This document shows positions 12,754 to 27,181 of a DNA stretch of 64,000 nt, piece after piece. The stretch is from Amorphochlora amoebiformis (lineage: Eukaryota > Cercozoa > Chlorarachniophyceae), in contig BAAHQB010000033.1 of NCBI GenBank assembly GCA_054601695.1, positions 930,001-994,000 of the forward strand. The letters are read 5' to 3'. The position numbers and the translations under genes are program-made. Position 1 is the first letter of the stretch. Each line of letters begins with the position of its first letter. The notes under the pieces were generated by a model that saw only the letters and a program-made list of their open reading frames with translations, was not told the DNA's origin and did no database searches.

Positions 12754-13015
12754 ACATAAATATGTATAAGAATGTATGTACACATATTCAATAATAAAAT
12801 AAATATATCCACATATATGCACATACAGCACAAATACTCACTCATTCCTGCTATACTATAGGATGGGTCACATCATCAAACTCCTACCCGGTAGTATTAG
12901 CGACCGTCGGCACGACTCAGCGACCGTCTCCCGCGGCCCGATCTTGACCACCGCCAGCGGCATTAAGGCTCGCAAAGGCATATATCCTGCGCGATCTTCC
13001 ATGGAAGAGCTATGA
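7246..13015 (+). CDS. Tandem-pore K+ channel (two TGTGYGD selectivity filters)
   Basis: Exons: 7246-7380, 7444-7502, 7553-7622, 7689-7777, 7835-7930, 7988-8082, 8199-8274, 8358-8435, 8507-8713, 8989-9082, 9585-9665, 10121-10182, about 11164-11243, 11647-11708, 12862-13015 (TGA). Repeat 1 has hydrophobic helices ([50 protein letters not shown]), then pore helix YFSMATMTG joined across an intron to [12 protein letters not shown] and a last helix. Repeat 2 has the same order: [47 protein letters not shown], then [20 protein letters not shown] and [19 protein letters not shown]. TxGYGD is the K+ filter; four such loops form a pore, so a dimer of this protein would suffice. A basic linker (8580-8690) joins the repeats and the C-tail is short and basic. 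All phases agree except between 10182 and 11164, where a small exon is probably missing. The start at 7246 is preferred; 7204 is also in frame. Confidence 0.82.
10329..10581 (-). repeat. Solo LTR related to the gag-only element
   Basis: 253 bp beginning TGTTTCTGCAGTGGTAT and ending TTAACA, with TG..CA ends. Its first about 60 bases match the 258-bp LTR at 3164 with mismatches (shared GCAGTGGTAT, GGTAGTCCAG, GATT, and a later ATGACTAA); the rest is diverged. No internal region or second LTR is nearby, so it is a recombined or truncated remnant. It lies in an intron of the K+ channel gene. Confidence 0.7.
10725..10960. repeat. Degenerate interstitial telomere-type array (CCCTAA strand)
   Basis: Scattered CCCTAA, CCCTAGCC and CCGTAACC units on the plus strand in the intron before the second pore exon of the K+ channel gene, directly right of the solo LTR. 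Confidence 0.75.
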
Positions 13016-13884
13016 CATGTTCAAAAATAACCTTAAACAACCCAAACCATCCGACGGCCTAGATATTCACATTCCCTAGCAAATTGCCAACCTTTTTAAA
13101 TTTATTCTCTCATCTGTTTCTTTTCCTCTCCTTCGATCTATTACTTCTATGTATCGTCTTTCTCAGGAGCAATGATGATCCTCAATTCTAGATGAAGTTT
13201 GACAAGGTTAACCTACAACCGGGGCCCGTTAAGTTGACAGTATGTGAGTCTAGTGAGTGTCCTAGGTGTCTACTAGGTCTAAGTGAATTTTCAGTGAATG
13301 CAACACCGGTCTAGCGGTATCCCTCGAGAAGCTGTCATTATCACACCGTTTTAGTTAGAAGTTCTAAAAGTTATCAATTGCTTGAGTTCGGATGATTCAA
13401 GGCCATGCTAGCCATCTTGGGCGCAATACATATCTTTTCTGACGTAGCGGTATATTACTAGACCCAAAAAAATACATGTGTACTAGATATAATCTAGATA
13501 ATACCTAGAATACCAGATAGAGACTAGAGAGATGATCTAGATGATAGTCTAGATACTACTAGTACTAGCTAGACTAGCTACGTGGAGATCATCGGATATT
13601 ACCTCACGCCTCCAGCCTACTCTAGCTACTATCTAGATCCAGAGTCTAGAGAGTATTACTAGTATTACTGGAGATTACGGAGTCTACTACTAGTACTAGT
13701 CTAGAACATTCTAGTTGTATTACTATGTTCTGGGTGTTGGTGGGGGTGTAATTTAAGCACGGATGGTTCATGCCAACTTTTAGAAGTCGAAGCGTTTACT
13801 AGTTAATATAGTGGGCCATGATCTTAAGATGATCTATGTGAGAGCCGAACTACTAGAACCGTTAGTGGGCCAAGGGCCGAGCTT
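13016..13884. other. Convergent 3' spacer with CTAG-rich tract
   Basis: 869 bp between the stop codons of the K+ channel and RlmN genes. Almost no TA microsatellite. From about 13445 to 13720 the sequence is dominated by CTAG, TCTAGA and ACTAGTACTAG words. The flanks hold ordinary mixed sequence in which I recognise no gene. It presumably contains both polyadenylation regions. Confidence 0.7.
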
Positions 13885-14115
13885 CTAATTAGACGATGGA
13901 GTAGCCAACTGGCCACACGCTGCACCGATGTCTCTTCCGCGTGGCCACCTAACTGCACAACGAACCAAACTCGTTTCTGCTTCATCCAAAACCTGCCACC
14001 GTATGTATAAATGTGTACATCTTTTCATCTTCACCATATATATATATATAATTCTATATGGGTATACATATATATATATATGTATATATTTATGTATATA
14101 TGTGCATACTTATAT

Positions 14116-14153
<38 letters not shown>

Positions 14154-14211
14154 GCATGTATATAAATATCTAGAAAATGTTTCTATATTATACATAATAT
14201 ACATATATTAT

Positions 14212-14258
<47 letters not shown>

Positions 14259-14277
14259 CACAAATATATATTATATG

Positions 14278-14338
<61 letters not shown>

Positions 14339-15121
14339 GTACATACTCATATATAAATATATATATATATATGTATAATGTAAATATATATATACATATA
14401 TATATAAATATATACCTATGTATATACCCAAATACTTAAAAATATACATGTATACAAGTATGAGTTTGGGTGTAAATGTATACAGAAGGATATGTACACA
14501 CATATTTATTTATATCTATGTATGTATATATGTACATATATTATATATATATATATATATAATATGTATGTATATTGAGATATAATTTTGACTGTAGTAC
14601 ATATAGTATTATAAATGTATAAATGATTACACATAATAAATGTATGCCTAACTTTTACCATAACTTGTAAGGCAAGGATTCAACAGAATAATGTACATAC
14701 AAGTAGATATATTATGTACACATGTATATGTACATACACATACATATTATGTACGCACGCAATATATATATATATATATATAGGTATATATGTATATATT
14801 TTATAAATATACATAAATATTGATAAAACTATATGAGATGATCTATGAGTTTATATTCACACACAATATGAATGTCATAAAATAAATACATCAAGACACA
14901 CGTATATATATATATATATTTATATTCTTATTCATATATATAATATACATATGCATGTATAGATGTGAATTGTATACCTTGTGGAAGGCATGGATTCGGT
15001 TATTGGACGAGGGCTGATAAGCCGACCCAGGCCACGGGTTAAATGGAATCAAATTTACGAAGCTGTAAATCTATCATACGTAGATTAGTAAGCAAATACA
15101 TACACAAAACAGATACATACG

Positions 15122-15159
<38 letters not shown>

Positions 15160-15165
15160 CATATG

Positions 15166-15215
<50 letters not shown>

Positions 15216-15344
15216 TATCTATATATATATATTTATATAATATATATATAGTTATTATACATTACTTTGTTTGCCATAGTATGCATATGTATGACGTCCG
15301 AATTTGAATAAATATAGGCACATATGATATATATATATATATAT

Positions 15345-15384
<40 letters not shown>

Positions 15385-15419
15385 GATATAGCACAAAAGT
15401 TCATATACATATACATAAG

Positions 15420-15450
<31 letters not shown>

Positions 15451-16052
15451 AATTTGATATATAATACAAATCAATAAAATAGGGATATATATATATATAT
15501 ATGTGTATATATACCTCCTGATACATACATTCTCAAATCTATGTGTAAGTATATATATATATATATATCTGTATACTTCACATATATATATATACATATG
15601 TATATATATATATATATGTACATGTATATATTCGTATATATATATATACATATATAAATATATATATATATGAGTAGATGTATGTGTTACACATATGTAT
15701 ATGTATTTCTATATATATGTATATATATATATATGTAATATGATAATATTGTCAAAAAAGAGGGTACCAGATCTAGTAACTTCTTTACATGCTATAGGTT
15801 ATCACTCACCCGTACTATATATATATATATACACATATACATATATATATATATAGATATATATACATGATATAATATTACCTTATATGAGAGGAGAAGG
15901 TCTAGTAACGCCTCTGCATGGTGTAAGCTATCATTCAATCCATCGAGCATAACATACCTAATATATATATATATATATGTACATCAATACATCAATACAT
16001 GATACACACATATATATATATACATGTATATATATTTATATATATAAATATG

Positions 16053-16108
<56 letters not shown>

Positions 16109-16681
16109 TATAGATGTATGCATAAATATGCTCACGTGTACAGACTTACATATACGCACACACAAGAGAGTGGGGGGACAGAGAGAAAGAGAACGAAAAC
16201 ACAGCGAACAGAAAGATTGAGAGGAGCATATAGCAAATCAGAAAGCAAAGAAATAGACAAGAGGGAGAAGAGAGAGATATGTAGCGAGTAAGAGATAGAG
16301 CGAGGGCTTTAGAAGAGATCTGGATAGCAAAAGAGGCCATTAGAGCTGGATATAGCGCATGCAAAGGCTAGAGGGGAAAGGGCGAGATATGTGAACACAG
16401 AGACATATGTAATAAACACTATACGAAAGTACACCTACAATATATACATGTACGTACATGTATGTGTGTTTACTCGTGACATGTATCTAAAATTACTTTA
16501 TCTCTCTCTCTCTTTCTCCCCTATCTCTCGCTCTATCTTTACACACATACATATATATACACATACACACGCATACAGATGTATATACACATCTGTATAC
16601 ATGTATATATACACATATATGTTGTTGGCTGCAACAACAAATATATTATATATATATATATATATTCATATATATATAGAT

Positions 16682-16713
<32 letters not shown>

Positions 16714-16917
16714 TTTATATGCATCAGCCAACAACATATATGTATATATACATGAAAACAGATGTAAATATACATATGTAAATATACACATATATATATA
16801 TGTATATATAGAGAGAGAGAGAGAGAGAAGAGGAGAAGCGGTATTTACTCAAATGTTATTCTCTTAGCGGATCTGGACCCATACGCTACGCACGCATCCA
16901 TTAGTTCCTATGTACAT

Positions 16918-16963
<46 letters not shown>

Positions 16964-18171
16964 ATATATATATATATATATATGCATTAACATAACACAA
17001 TAAAAACATACATCCACTCCGGCTGCGGCTAGGGTTTGGTTAGGGTTAGGGTTAGGGTTAGGGTTAGGGTTAGGGTTAAGTTTAGGGTTATTGTGAGGAT
17101 TTTTAGTTAGTGTTTCGATTAGAAACAGAAATAGGCTTATGGTTATGGTTACTAGTCTAAGGCTTCGGTAATGACTAGAATTAGGGTTAGTTAGTAGTTA
17201 GGCTAGCGCTAGGCTTAGATAATGACCTGTATCAGGATAAGGGCTCGGGTTAAGGGTAGGGAGGGTTAGAGGGTTAGGGTTAGGGTTAGGTTAGAGCTAG
17301 GGTTAGGGTTAGGGTTAGGGTTAGGGTTAGGGTTAGGGTTAGGGTTACTTCGATAGGGAATGATCTGTTGATGTCCATTAGCTGACTTCGTAGTTCGTTA
17401 TTAGCTGGGTGAGTTTTACGTGTGAATGAATAGACGTGTGTATTCGATGGTGCGTATGTGTGTGTACGTGTGTTTTGTATGTATATGTGTTTAAATTTTT
17501 TTTTAGAAGTTATATAACAATAGATATGTATTATTCATGAATATAATTTATGTATATATATATATATATAATATATATATATATATCTATATACATATAT
17601 ATCTATATATATAGATATATATATATATATATATATACACAGGAGACGAACCAGAAGAGATGAGAGAAAGAAGAGAGAAAGAGGTCACATCGAGAGAGAC
17701 ACACAGAGAGGGAGAGAGAGAAAGAGAGAGACAGAGAGAGAGAAAGAGAGACAGAGAGAGACAGAGAGAGAGAAAGAGAGACAGAGAGAGAGAAAGAGAG
17801 ACAGAGAGAGAGGAGGGGCCGGAGAGAAGAGAAAGCTGGATAGAAAGGGAGTAAAGACAGAGAAAGAAATAAATAGAATTAATAATTCGCCTACGGGCGT
17901 GAAGCGAGATCGCGAGGCGAACGTCAAAGTTGTCCTTAGCCATCTTTAATATTCCTATGTTACACATGTATATGTCTGCATATAGCATATATATAAGTAT
18001 TCTGATATGTATTATATACGTAGATGTATGTATATTCTTTATATATATATATATATATTTACGTGTACTATCCATAAATAATATATATATATTTAAATGC
18101 ATAAGTAGAATATATGTTTATCTACAGGTGGATATAACCTATTCGTTTAACACACACAAATATATACATAC

Positions 18172-18208
<37 letters not shown>

Positions 18209-18523
18209 TATATGTATATATATGTGTATGTATATAATATATATATATATATATATATATTTGTATATATATATATATGTATATACATATATATATATAT
18301 ATATATCAGATGTTATATTTTTATCAGACACATTCATGTATCTACACTTGCCTGTATCTATGTATCTACTTATAAATATTATATATCTACTTATCTATAT
18401 CTGATACAAATATTATATAGGTAAATATATTGTTTATATACCGGGAACAACGCCAGCTGTGGATAGAGTTATGCGACGTCTAGACAAGCGTAGGCCTATG
18501 TCCAATATATATATATATATGTA

Positions 18524-18581
<58 letters not shown>

Positions 18582-18661
18582 AATATTTGTAAAATATTTG
18601 GAACTCTAACATAGAATACGTATTATTACATGTCTCAATATATATATATATATATAATAAT

Positions 18662-18718
<57 letters not shown>

Positions 18719-18768
18719 AGTGCCTATGACAATATAATTAATATATATATATATATATACATATATAC

Positions 18769-18799
<31 letters not shown>

Positions 18800-19253
18800 C
18801 ATGTATATATATATATATATATTATATATATATATATATATATGTAGTGAATATAATACATGTAAATTTATGACATTTATGTACGTATATAATATATTAT
18901 ATGTATATATATACATATATATGTATATATATATATATATAATATTCATAAATACATATTGTACAGTTTATATGTGTTTACTGGGACAATGTATAGTGGT
19001 AATATACATACATAAATACATATGTGATAAAAATGTAATAGATAAAACTTTTTAGATTTTGTCGGTATTTTACAGTATAATAAATATCGATATATGTGTA
19101 TGTATATTTATACAGTTTGGTGTATATATAATATACGTATGCATGCATACATATGTATGTATATGTATGTTCATAGATATATTTGGATTTATATATATAT
19201 ATGTAAATATATATATATATGTATATACCCACTCTAAATGTATATGTGTATAT

Positions 19254-19289
<36 letters not shown>

Positions 19290-19492
19290 TTACCGTCATT
19301 CTCTACTAAGATGTCGACCGCTTGCTTCACATTTCGGTAGTTATAAAGAGGTTCTCCTGACAATAACCAGTATTTTATATGTTTACGTATATTTTTCATG
19401 ATATGCTCACAATTGTCTATGCGAAATTTATATGAAATGTTCTTGTTGTATAAAGCATATTTATACAAATATATCATATATACACATGTAAA

Positions 19493-19527
<35 letters not shown>

Positions 19528-19530
19528 ACG

Positions 19531-19572
<42 letters not shown>

Positions 19573-19695
19573 ACATGTTCTATACATTTACAGTTCATAT
19601 GTTTATATATATATATATATATACATAAATATACATATATGTATTACACACAAAGTTATAGATAAGTATTCGTGTGTATATGTATATGTACATTA

Positions 19696-19748
<53 letters not shown>

Positions 19749-20012
19749 CTGTCTGTATTTATACCCATTCCCATGAACACAAGGTGCGTAACGCTGTTGT
19801 TGGCACGTACGTCTTCTTGTTCGAAGTCGCCTAACAATAGAAACAATTTCGAAGATTTACATATAGATACTTGTATATTATATCTATACATGTAGATGCA
19901 TGTATATACATATATATATAATTGCATACGTACATTTCATATGAAAGAATACATCAATATACACAAAAATGCATATATGTATACATATATATATCTATAT
20001 ATATTCATATAT

Positions 20013-20055
<43 letters not shown>

Positions 20056-20093
20056 AAATATGTATATATAAGAATATATATATATATTATATA

Positions 20094-20131
<38 letters not shown>

Positions 20132-20151
20132 GATATTTATATGATAAAATG

Positions 20152-20204
<53 letters not shown>

Positions 20205-20456
20205 GCGTATTGCGTGTGAAAATGCCTATATTCATGTATAATAATTATAAAATTTATATACATATACATATTATAATATACACATATATATATATATATA
20301 TATTATATACATATGTATGTTCACACCTAGAGAATTCTTCACCAGCATGATCTGCGCAATAATCTCGCTTGTGCTCAGGTTACGTAGAATCTAGTATACA
20401 TAACATATATATATATATATGTATGTATATAATATATATATATATATGTATATATA

Positions 20457-20501
<45 letters not shown>

Positions 20502-20584
20502 CGTATGTATGAAAATATACGTATATATACATATACATGTAAATATACAAATACGTTTATTTCCGCTAAAGCGTACTATTACAT

Positions 20585-20620
<36 letters not shown>

Positions 20621-20896
20621 CATATACACACACACATACACAAATATCTCTATATATATATACATATAAATACTAGATCAACGCACATATATATGTGTAT
20701 ATACATATATTATATATATAAATATACATATATCTATATATATATATATATATGTATACATATGTTTCGTAGAATCGAATCTAGCGAAAATACATACATA
20801 TACATTTTCCCACACACACTACCTTTTTATTCATTGTCCCCGTATGGCAAAACTTGCATTGAAGTGTGCACCCCACCTATATAGGTATTACATAAT

Positions 20897-20927
<31 letters not shown>

Positions 20928-21073
20928 AATATACATATATATATGAGCATATAAATATTTATACATATATACATATATATATATATATACATATATACAT
21001 ATGTATATGTATATATATATATATATGTAATATGTACTATACATAAACACATATGTGTACTTATATATATATA

Positions 21074-21112
<39 letters not shown>

Positions 21113-21320
21113 ATAAATATATATATATATGTATATAATATATATATATACGTATATGTATATATCACATGTCCTTAGAATATATAATACATCTCAGCAA
21201 GAACATGAAATAGTTTTATTCCGTCTCCTTTCTAATATGTGTATATAATTGTACTCATATATATGCACGAATACACAAGTACATATATATATATATATAT
21301 TGCATATATATATATATATA

Positions 21321-21364
<44 letters not shown>

Positions 21365-21411
21365 TATTATATATATAGATACATATACACACACACATAT
21401 ATCTATATATG

Positions 21412-21442
<31 letters not shown>

Positions 21443-21513
21443 AAATGTATATGTGTATACATATATATATATATATATATGTGTTAAATGCACACTCATA
21501 CGTACATATGTAA

Positions 21514-21588
<75 letters not shown>

Positions 21589-21833
21589 TATGCATATGTA
21601 TTTACAGGTGAAAATATATACACATGTACGAACATGTAGTGTACATGCATACATGTAAATATAATATATATATATATATATATACATATTGTTTAGTTAT
21701 TTATTCGTGCACCCATATGTTAGACACGTACATATATTTACACACACACACACACATATATATATAATTTATATTATATATATATATATATATATATAAT
21801 GTATATATATATATACTATATATATATAGTATA

Positions 21834-21881
<48 letters not shown>

Positions 21882-22040
21882 GTACATATATATATATATT
21901 ATAAATATATATATGTATATATATATATATATATATTATAAATGGTATATGCATGCACTTTATGCATTCATACTTTCTATTCATAAATTACGATATACGC
22001 AACAACTAGTATCGATGCATAAATTAATATACATACAATA

Positions 22041-22086
<46 letters not shown>

Positions 22087-22642
22087 CATATATATATGTG
22101 TGTGTATGAATTTATGGATACACCTGAGAAGACACACACACGGCGCCCCTGCGGGATTCCTTTCCCTCCTATAAATATAACTATATGTATATTTGTATTT
22201 TTATATAATTTATACGTATATTTACTATGTATGTGTACATCTGTCTATATTCATATTAAAAACCTATCCCTAACCCTAACCCTAACCAATAACCGTAACC
22301 GTAACCGTAACCGTAACCCTAACCCTAACCCTAACCCTATGCTAGTCAATAGTCCTCGGACTAAGACATGCTGAATAATCTGATCCTAACCCTAACCCGA
22401 ACCCTCTAACCGAACCTTAACCCTAGCCCTAACCTCTTCGTCCAGTATCCAACCCGGGATGTAAACAGACTCAACTGACTTGAGGGTTAGATTAGGCTAG
22501 GTTGAGATTGGGGCTAGGGTTAGGGTTAGGGCTAGGGTTAGGGTTAGGGTAGGCTTAGGGTTAAGGTTTAGGGTTAGGATTTAGGGTTGGGGTTAGGGCT
22601 GTTTAATGGCTTTATTCGAATAGTGTGTTGGATTTGAGTGTT

Positions 22643-22680
<38 letters not shown>

Positions 22681-22727
22681 GTAAATCGAATATATGTACG
22701 TAAACATGGATATATATATATATAGGC

Positions 22728-22759
<32 letters not shown>

Positions 22760-23361
22760 AATATATAGATTATATCTTGATATTGTATTACATACATATG
22801 AATGCATATATATATTGTTATATACATACATGCAGAAACGTAAACGTAAACACATATTCAATATGATGTGTACACCATATTTTACATATTGACGTATATA
22901 TTTACAGTAAATAACTCACATAAAAAATACATATATTTACACGTTTACATACACACACACATATATATACATATATATATATACGTATATATATATATAT
23001 ACATAAGCACATATATATATATATACATATATATATATAAATATTACATCCCTATTTACACATCAGCAAACATTTACATATTGTTTATACACACCTTCCC
23101 ATCCCGTAAGCCTAATCGCCACTTTCTCGTTCCATCTTCCGACTGGTAGGATTAGGATTAGAGCTAGGATTTCAGCTTGCGACTAAGATTAAGATTAGGA
23201 TTAAAATTTCGGTTTGAGTGGATCAGGATTACGGTTAGGGTTAAGATTAAGATTAGGAAAGTATTAGGGGTTGAGGAAAGAGCGCAACGGTATGTATGTC
23301 TATCTACATTTTTCTTTTTTTTGTTTATAATTTTATACATACATATATATATATATATATG

Positions 23362-23415
<54 letters not shown>

Positions 23416-23669
23416 ACATAAATACCACCCACACACATATAAATACGCATGTGTATAATATGTATATATATATATATATATATATGCATGCATGCATGCA
23501 CATTTAATTACTATGTGATCTTCAGCTGTGAGATCGGGAAAGAGGCGAAACCGTCCCTTTAGGGAGTTGTGGTCTGTTGTCATATTTACGTCAAACATAT
23601 TTGCTTACGTGTACATTATAATATATATATATATATGTATATATTAAATATAAATAAGTATACACACAC

Positions 23670-23700
<31 letters not shown>

Positions 23701-23750
23701 TAATATGTATGTTTGTGTTTATATGACCATATGTATATATATATATATTC

Positions 23751-23785
<35 letters not shown>

Positions 23786-23809
23786 GTATATGTATAAATG
23801 CATATACAT

Positions 23810-23853
<44 letters not shown>

Positions 23854-24066
23854 TATGTATATGTATAAATATGTATATATAATATTCACCCGTACAAATG
23901 TAATACACAAATATATATGTATATATATATATATATATATTATGTAAATATATATGTATATATATATAGGTATATATATATGTATGTATAAATGAATGCA
24001 TGAGGGGTCTACATACATATATAGATATTATATGTGTTTAAATATGTGTTTAAATACATATGTTGA

Positions 24067-24099
<33 letters not shown>

Positions 24100-24150
24100 A
24101 TATATATTATATATATATATATATATATATGTATATTATATATTTAAATA

Positions 24151-24205
<55 letters not shown>

Positions 24206-24270
24206 ATATATATATATTCTTATGTGTATAATATACACAAACACATACACACATAGATATATTTAGATAG

Positions 24271-24314
<44 letters not shown>

Positions 24315-24438
24315 ATATATATAAGATATATATATATATATAATATATATGTATACATTCAATCGCATACCTTTCTTGGATATGTCCGTCATTTTCGTTA
24401 TGTCATATTCACCTTTCTGATACATCCATTTCCAGATC

Positions 24439-24474
<36 letters not shown>

Positions 24475-24508
24475 TAAATGAATATATATGTGTAAGTGAA
24501 TACATATA

Positions 24509-24560
<52 letters not shown>

Positions 24561-24617
24561 TTTTATAGCATATACACACGTAAATCCACATAAACGTATA
24601 TTTGTATGTACATTTAT

Positions 24618-24648
<31 letters not shown>

Positions 24649-24799
24649 ATTATATATATATATATATATATATATAATATGTGTGTGTGTGTGTGAATAT
24701 ACTTATATAAATACATTTTTGTACAAATATAAAAGAAAACACAAATATATACATATATACACGCAATATATACATATATATATATGTGTGTGTGTGTAT

Positions 24800-24844
<45 letters not shown>

Positions 24845-24918
24845 ATACAAATATATCTGTGTTATACATAATATATATATATATATATATATAAATATGT
24901 ATGTATATGTAAGTATAA

Positions 24919-24965
<47 letters not shown>

Positions 24966-25135
24966 GTATATATATTTGTATATGTTTATGTACAGATATA
25001 GATATGTACATACAAAATCATAATAAAAAATGCATAATATATATATCATGTATATATATATATATAATATGTATATATATAATATGTATTAATATAAGTA
25101 CATTATATGTATGCATATATATATATATGTGTATA

Positions 25136-25169
<34 letters not shown>

Positions 25170-25370
25170 GCGTGGTATTCACATTACCTGCTCAGCCCTG
25201 AATCGCCTATGACCAGAGGCTTGCATCTCTTCTTCCAGCTCATGACGTGTAAGACCCATCGCGTTCACCTGTATAATATGTATGTTTGCATATTCATTCA
25301 TATATATTCATATGGATATAAATATAAATATATATATATATATATGTATATAAATATATATATATATATG

Positions 25371-25438
<68 letters not shown>

Positions 25439-25542
25439 TATATATATATATATATATATATACAAAATATTATAAAAATTATATACATATAATATATATA
25501 GATATGTATATTCCATACACATAATATACTATGTCATGTATG

Positions 25543-25599
<57 letters not shown>

Positions 25600-25982
25600 G
25601 TGTTTCCATGATGTATACGTATGCATGTGTAATCTATTTACTCATAGTATAAATGTGTAGAATATACGAAGAAAAGGTTCAAATGTACAAAAGTGCACAA
25701 ATACCCGTACAAATATGTATCCTTATAATAATAATCAAGCATATACTCATGTTCGACGCACACAAACAACTCCCAGCCTACCCTAGAAGCATCGGCCTTC
25801 CACTCGCGCCTTCCCCCTGCCGTCACGGGCTCTTTTATCAGCCGTAAGCTGCCCTCATTTTCCGTACTTCTCACATCCTCTCTCAATCCCCCCCCCATTC
25901 CTCCGCATACTCCTCTTCTGCGGTATCTCAAAGAAAACCCAAAATTTCTCCGCAACAGTCTCCGGGGTGCGAAGGAAGCCAT
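13885..25982 (-). CDS. rlmN: RlmN/Cfr-family radical-SAM 23S rRNA (adenine-C2) methyltransferase
   Basis: Eighteen exons: 25982-25782, 25268-25188, 24437-24371, 23573-23512, 23142-23095, 22478-22434, 22168-22124, 20876-20823, 20390-20327, 19830-19765, 19356-19294, 18495-18442, 17954-17895, 17404-17349, 16907-16849, 15957-15882, 15070-14978, 13992-13885. Every junction is GT..AG, phases agree and the sum is 1,302 nt (433 aa). Family landmarks in order: [29 protein letters not shown]179-VSSQVG-C186-TLQ-C190-KF-C193 (radical-SAM CxxxCxxC); [74 protein letters not shown]424GQL. C179 and C424 match the methyl-transfer cysteines of bacterial RlmN. The enzyme methylates an adenine of large-subunit rRNA (and tRNA in bacteria). 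The Arg-rich, Phe/Ser N-terminus ([16 protein letters not shown]) suggests mitochondrial or plastid import. Confidence 0.95.
15752..15813 (-). pseudogene. Decayed duplicate of an RlmN exon
   Basis: Read on the minus strand it aligns with the exon at 15957-15882 (the [16 protein letters not shown] segment): the parallel reading is [18 protein letters not shown]. An in-frame TAG and loss of the GT donor make it non-coding. It lies about 70-140 bases downstream of the intact exon in the same orientation, so it looks like a local tandem duplication now drifting inside the intron. Confidence 0.7.
16160..16395. repeat. GA-rich intronic tract
   Basis: Purine-rich on the plus strand (GAGA, AGAAAGAG), polypyrimidine in the sense of the RlmN gene whose intron contains it. 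Confidence 0.7.
17030..17348 (+). repeat. Interstitial telomeric array (TTAGGG)n
   Basis: Two blocks of near-perfect TTAGGG (17035-17095 and 17268-17346) separated by degenerate units. It lies in the RlmN intron and its last unit, GGTTAC on the plus strand, is the GTAACC splice donor of RlmN exon 17404-17349 on the minus strand. Confidence 0.93.
17641..17875. repeat. (GA)n-rich purine tract
   Basis: Imperfect GAGAGAGACAGAGAGAGAAAGA repeats in an RlmN intron. It generates long false Arg/Glu and Ser/Leu ORFs. Confidence 0.85.
22262..22600. repeat. Inverted pair of telomeric arrays flanking an exon
   Basis: Plus strand: CCCTAA-type units from 22264 to 22433, then the 45-nt RlmN exon 22434-22478, then TTAGGG-type units from 22483 to about 22590. 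The two arrays are complementary to each other. A 45-base non-telomeric insert at about 22340-22384 recurs inverted at 27882-27926. Confidence 0.9.
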
Positions 25983-26652
25983 TCTTGGGTCCCGAGCCGA
26001 CTTTTAAAGTTACAATTTCCCCCTGGGGATCCCTTGGGAATCCCTGGGAACCCCGACTGTCAAGTTGCATGACGCGAAAGCCGCGCGAGGTCTGACCATC
26101 ACTCCTTCCTGCTATATCGCGTAAGTATATACGTGCATGTCCGCCTATCTGCGTGAGATTATCCTCTCATGATAAGTTGTCAAAGAACCATACTTCAAAA
26201 ATACTTGAAGCACGTGTTCTACTCCTCTTTTTTCACCCGAATCTTTTTGCAAGTTGTGTCCACAACCATTGTACATGCTCGCACTGGTCGTTGACATCCG
26301 TACATATACATAAATGAACACACCAGCACTACGCATTCGGAACGCAAGTATGTATTATACGCACAGTATCACACCTACGTGTCGTAAACCTCCACGTGTC
26401 CATCTGGCCGATCGACTCTCATAAATGAGAATGCCATGTACATACTTGCATGTCCGATCTGCATATTTCATGGCTATTATAACCCCATATATTTATTTGA
26501 AAAGTTCGTATATATGCTTGTACTTACCGTTCAAACCCCCCATGTACGTATTCTTATGGCCACCAAAATGCTACGCGGTCAGGGTTTATCTTCTCTTTCT
26601 TTTTCTCTCTCTCCCCTTCTCATTATTTTCCTCTCTCCCCATATATATGTAC

Positions 26653-26717
<65 letters not shown>

Positions 26718-26781
26718 ATATATATATATATATATACATGTATATATATATATATCCCCTTCTCATTATTTTCCTCTCCCC

Positions 26782-26826
<45 letters not shown>

Positions 26827-26884
26827 GTGTATATATATGTACATATATATATATATATATGTATATATATATGTACATATATAC

Positions 26885-26916
<32 letters not shown>

Positions 26917-27043
26917 ATATATATATGTGTATATATATACATGTACACATATATGTGTGTATGTTATAATATATATTACAATGTAAATATATATACATAT
27001 ATATATATTGTATACATATATATACGTGTATATTTAAATATAA

Positions 27044-27089
<46 letters not shown>

Positions 27090-27181
27090 ATCAATATATA
27101 TACATATATATATATATATTTAATATATATATGTGTACATATGGAAAATATGTAATATCTATAACAGAGCTCGGCGAAACT
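25983..27181. promoter_or_regulatory. Shared 5' spacer of the RlmN and renalase-like genes
   Basis: About 1.2 kb between divergent starts. The RlmN-proximal 600 bp is mixed sequence without TA repeats and holds a run of GGGGATCCC/GGGAATCCC units (26019-26058). From about 26640 to 27120 it is (TA)n with a duplicated CCCCTTCTCATTATTTTCCT motif (26612 and 26756). AG at 27166-27167 could end a 5'-UTR intron of the renalase-like gene. No confident gene inside. Confidence 0.45.

Noticed and set aside
21170-21240. Minus segment [14 protein letters not shown] as an RlmN exon
   Set aside because: The flanking RlmN exons 22168-22124 and 20876-20823 join directly in phase and give the conserved CVSSQVGC block.
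26145-26336. 63-codon minus ORF in the RlmN/renalase spacer
   Set aside because: Isolated, no splice partners, no recognisable motif.
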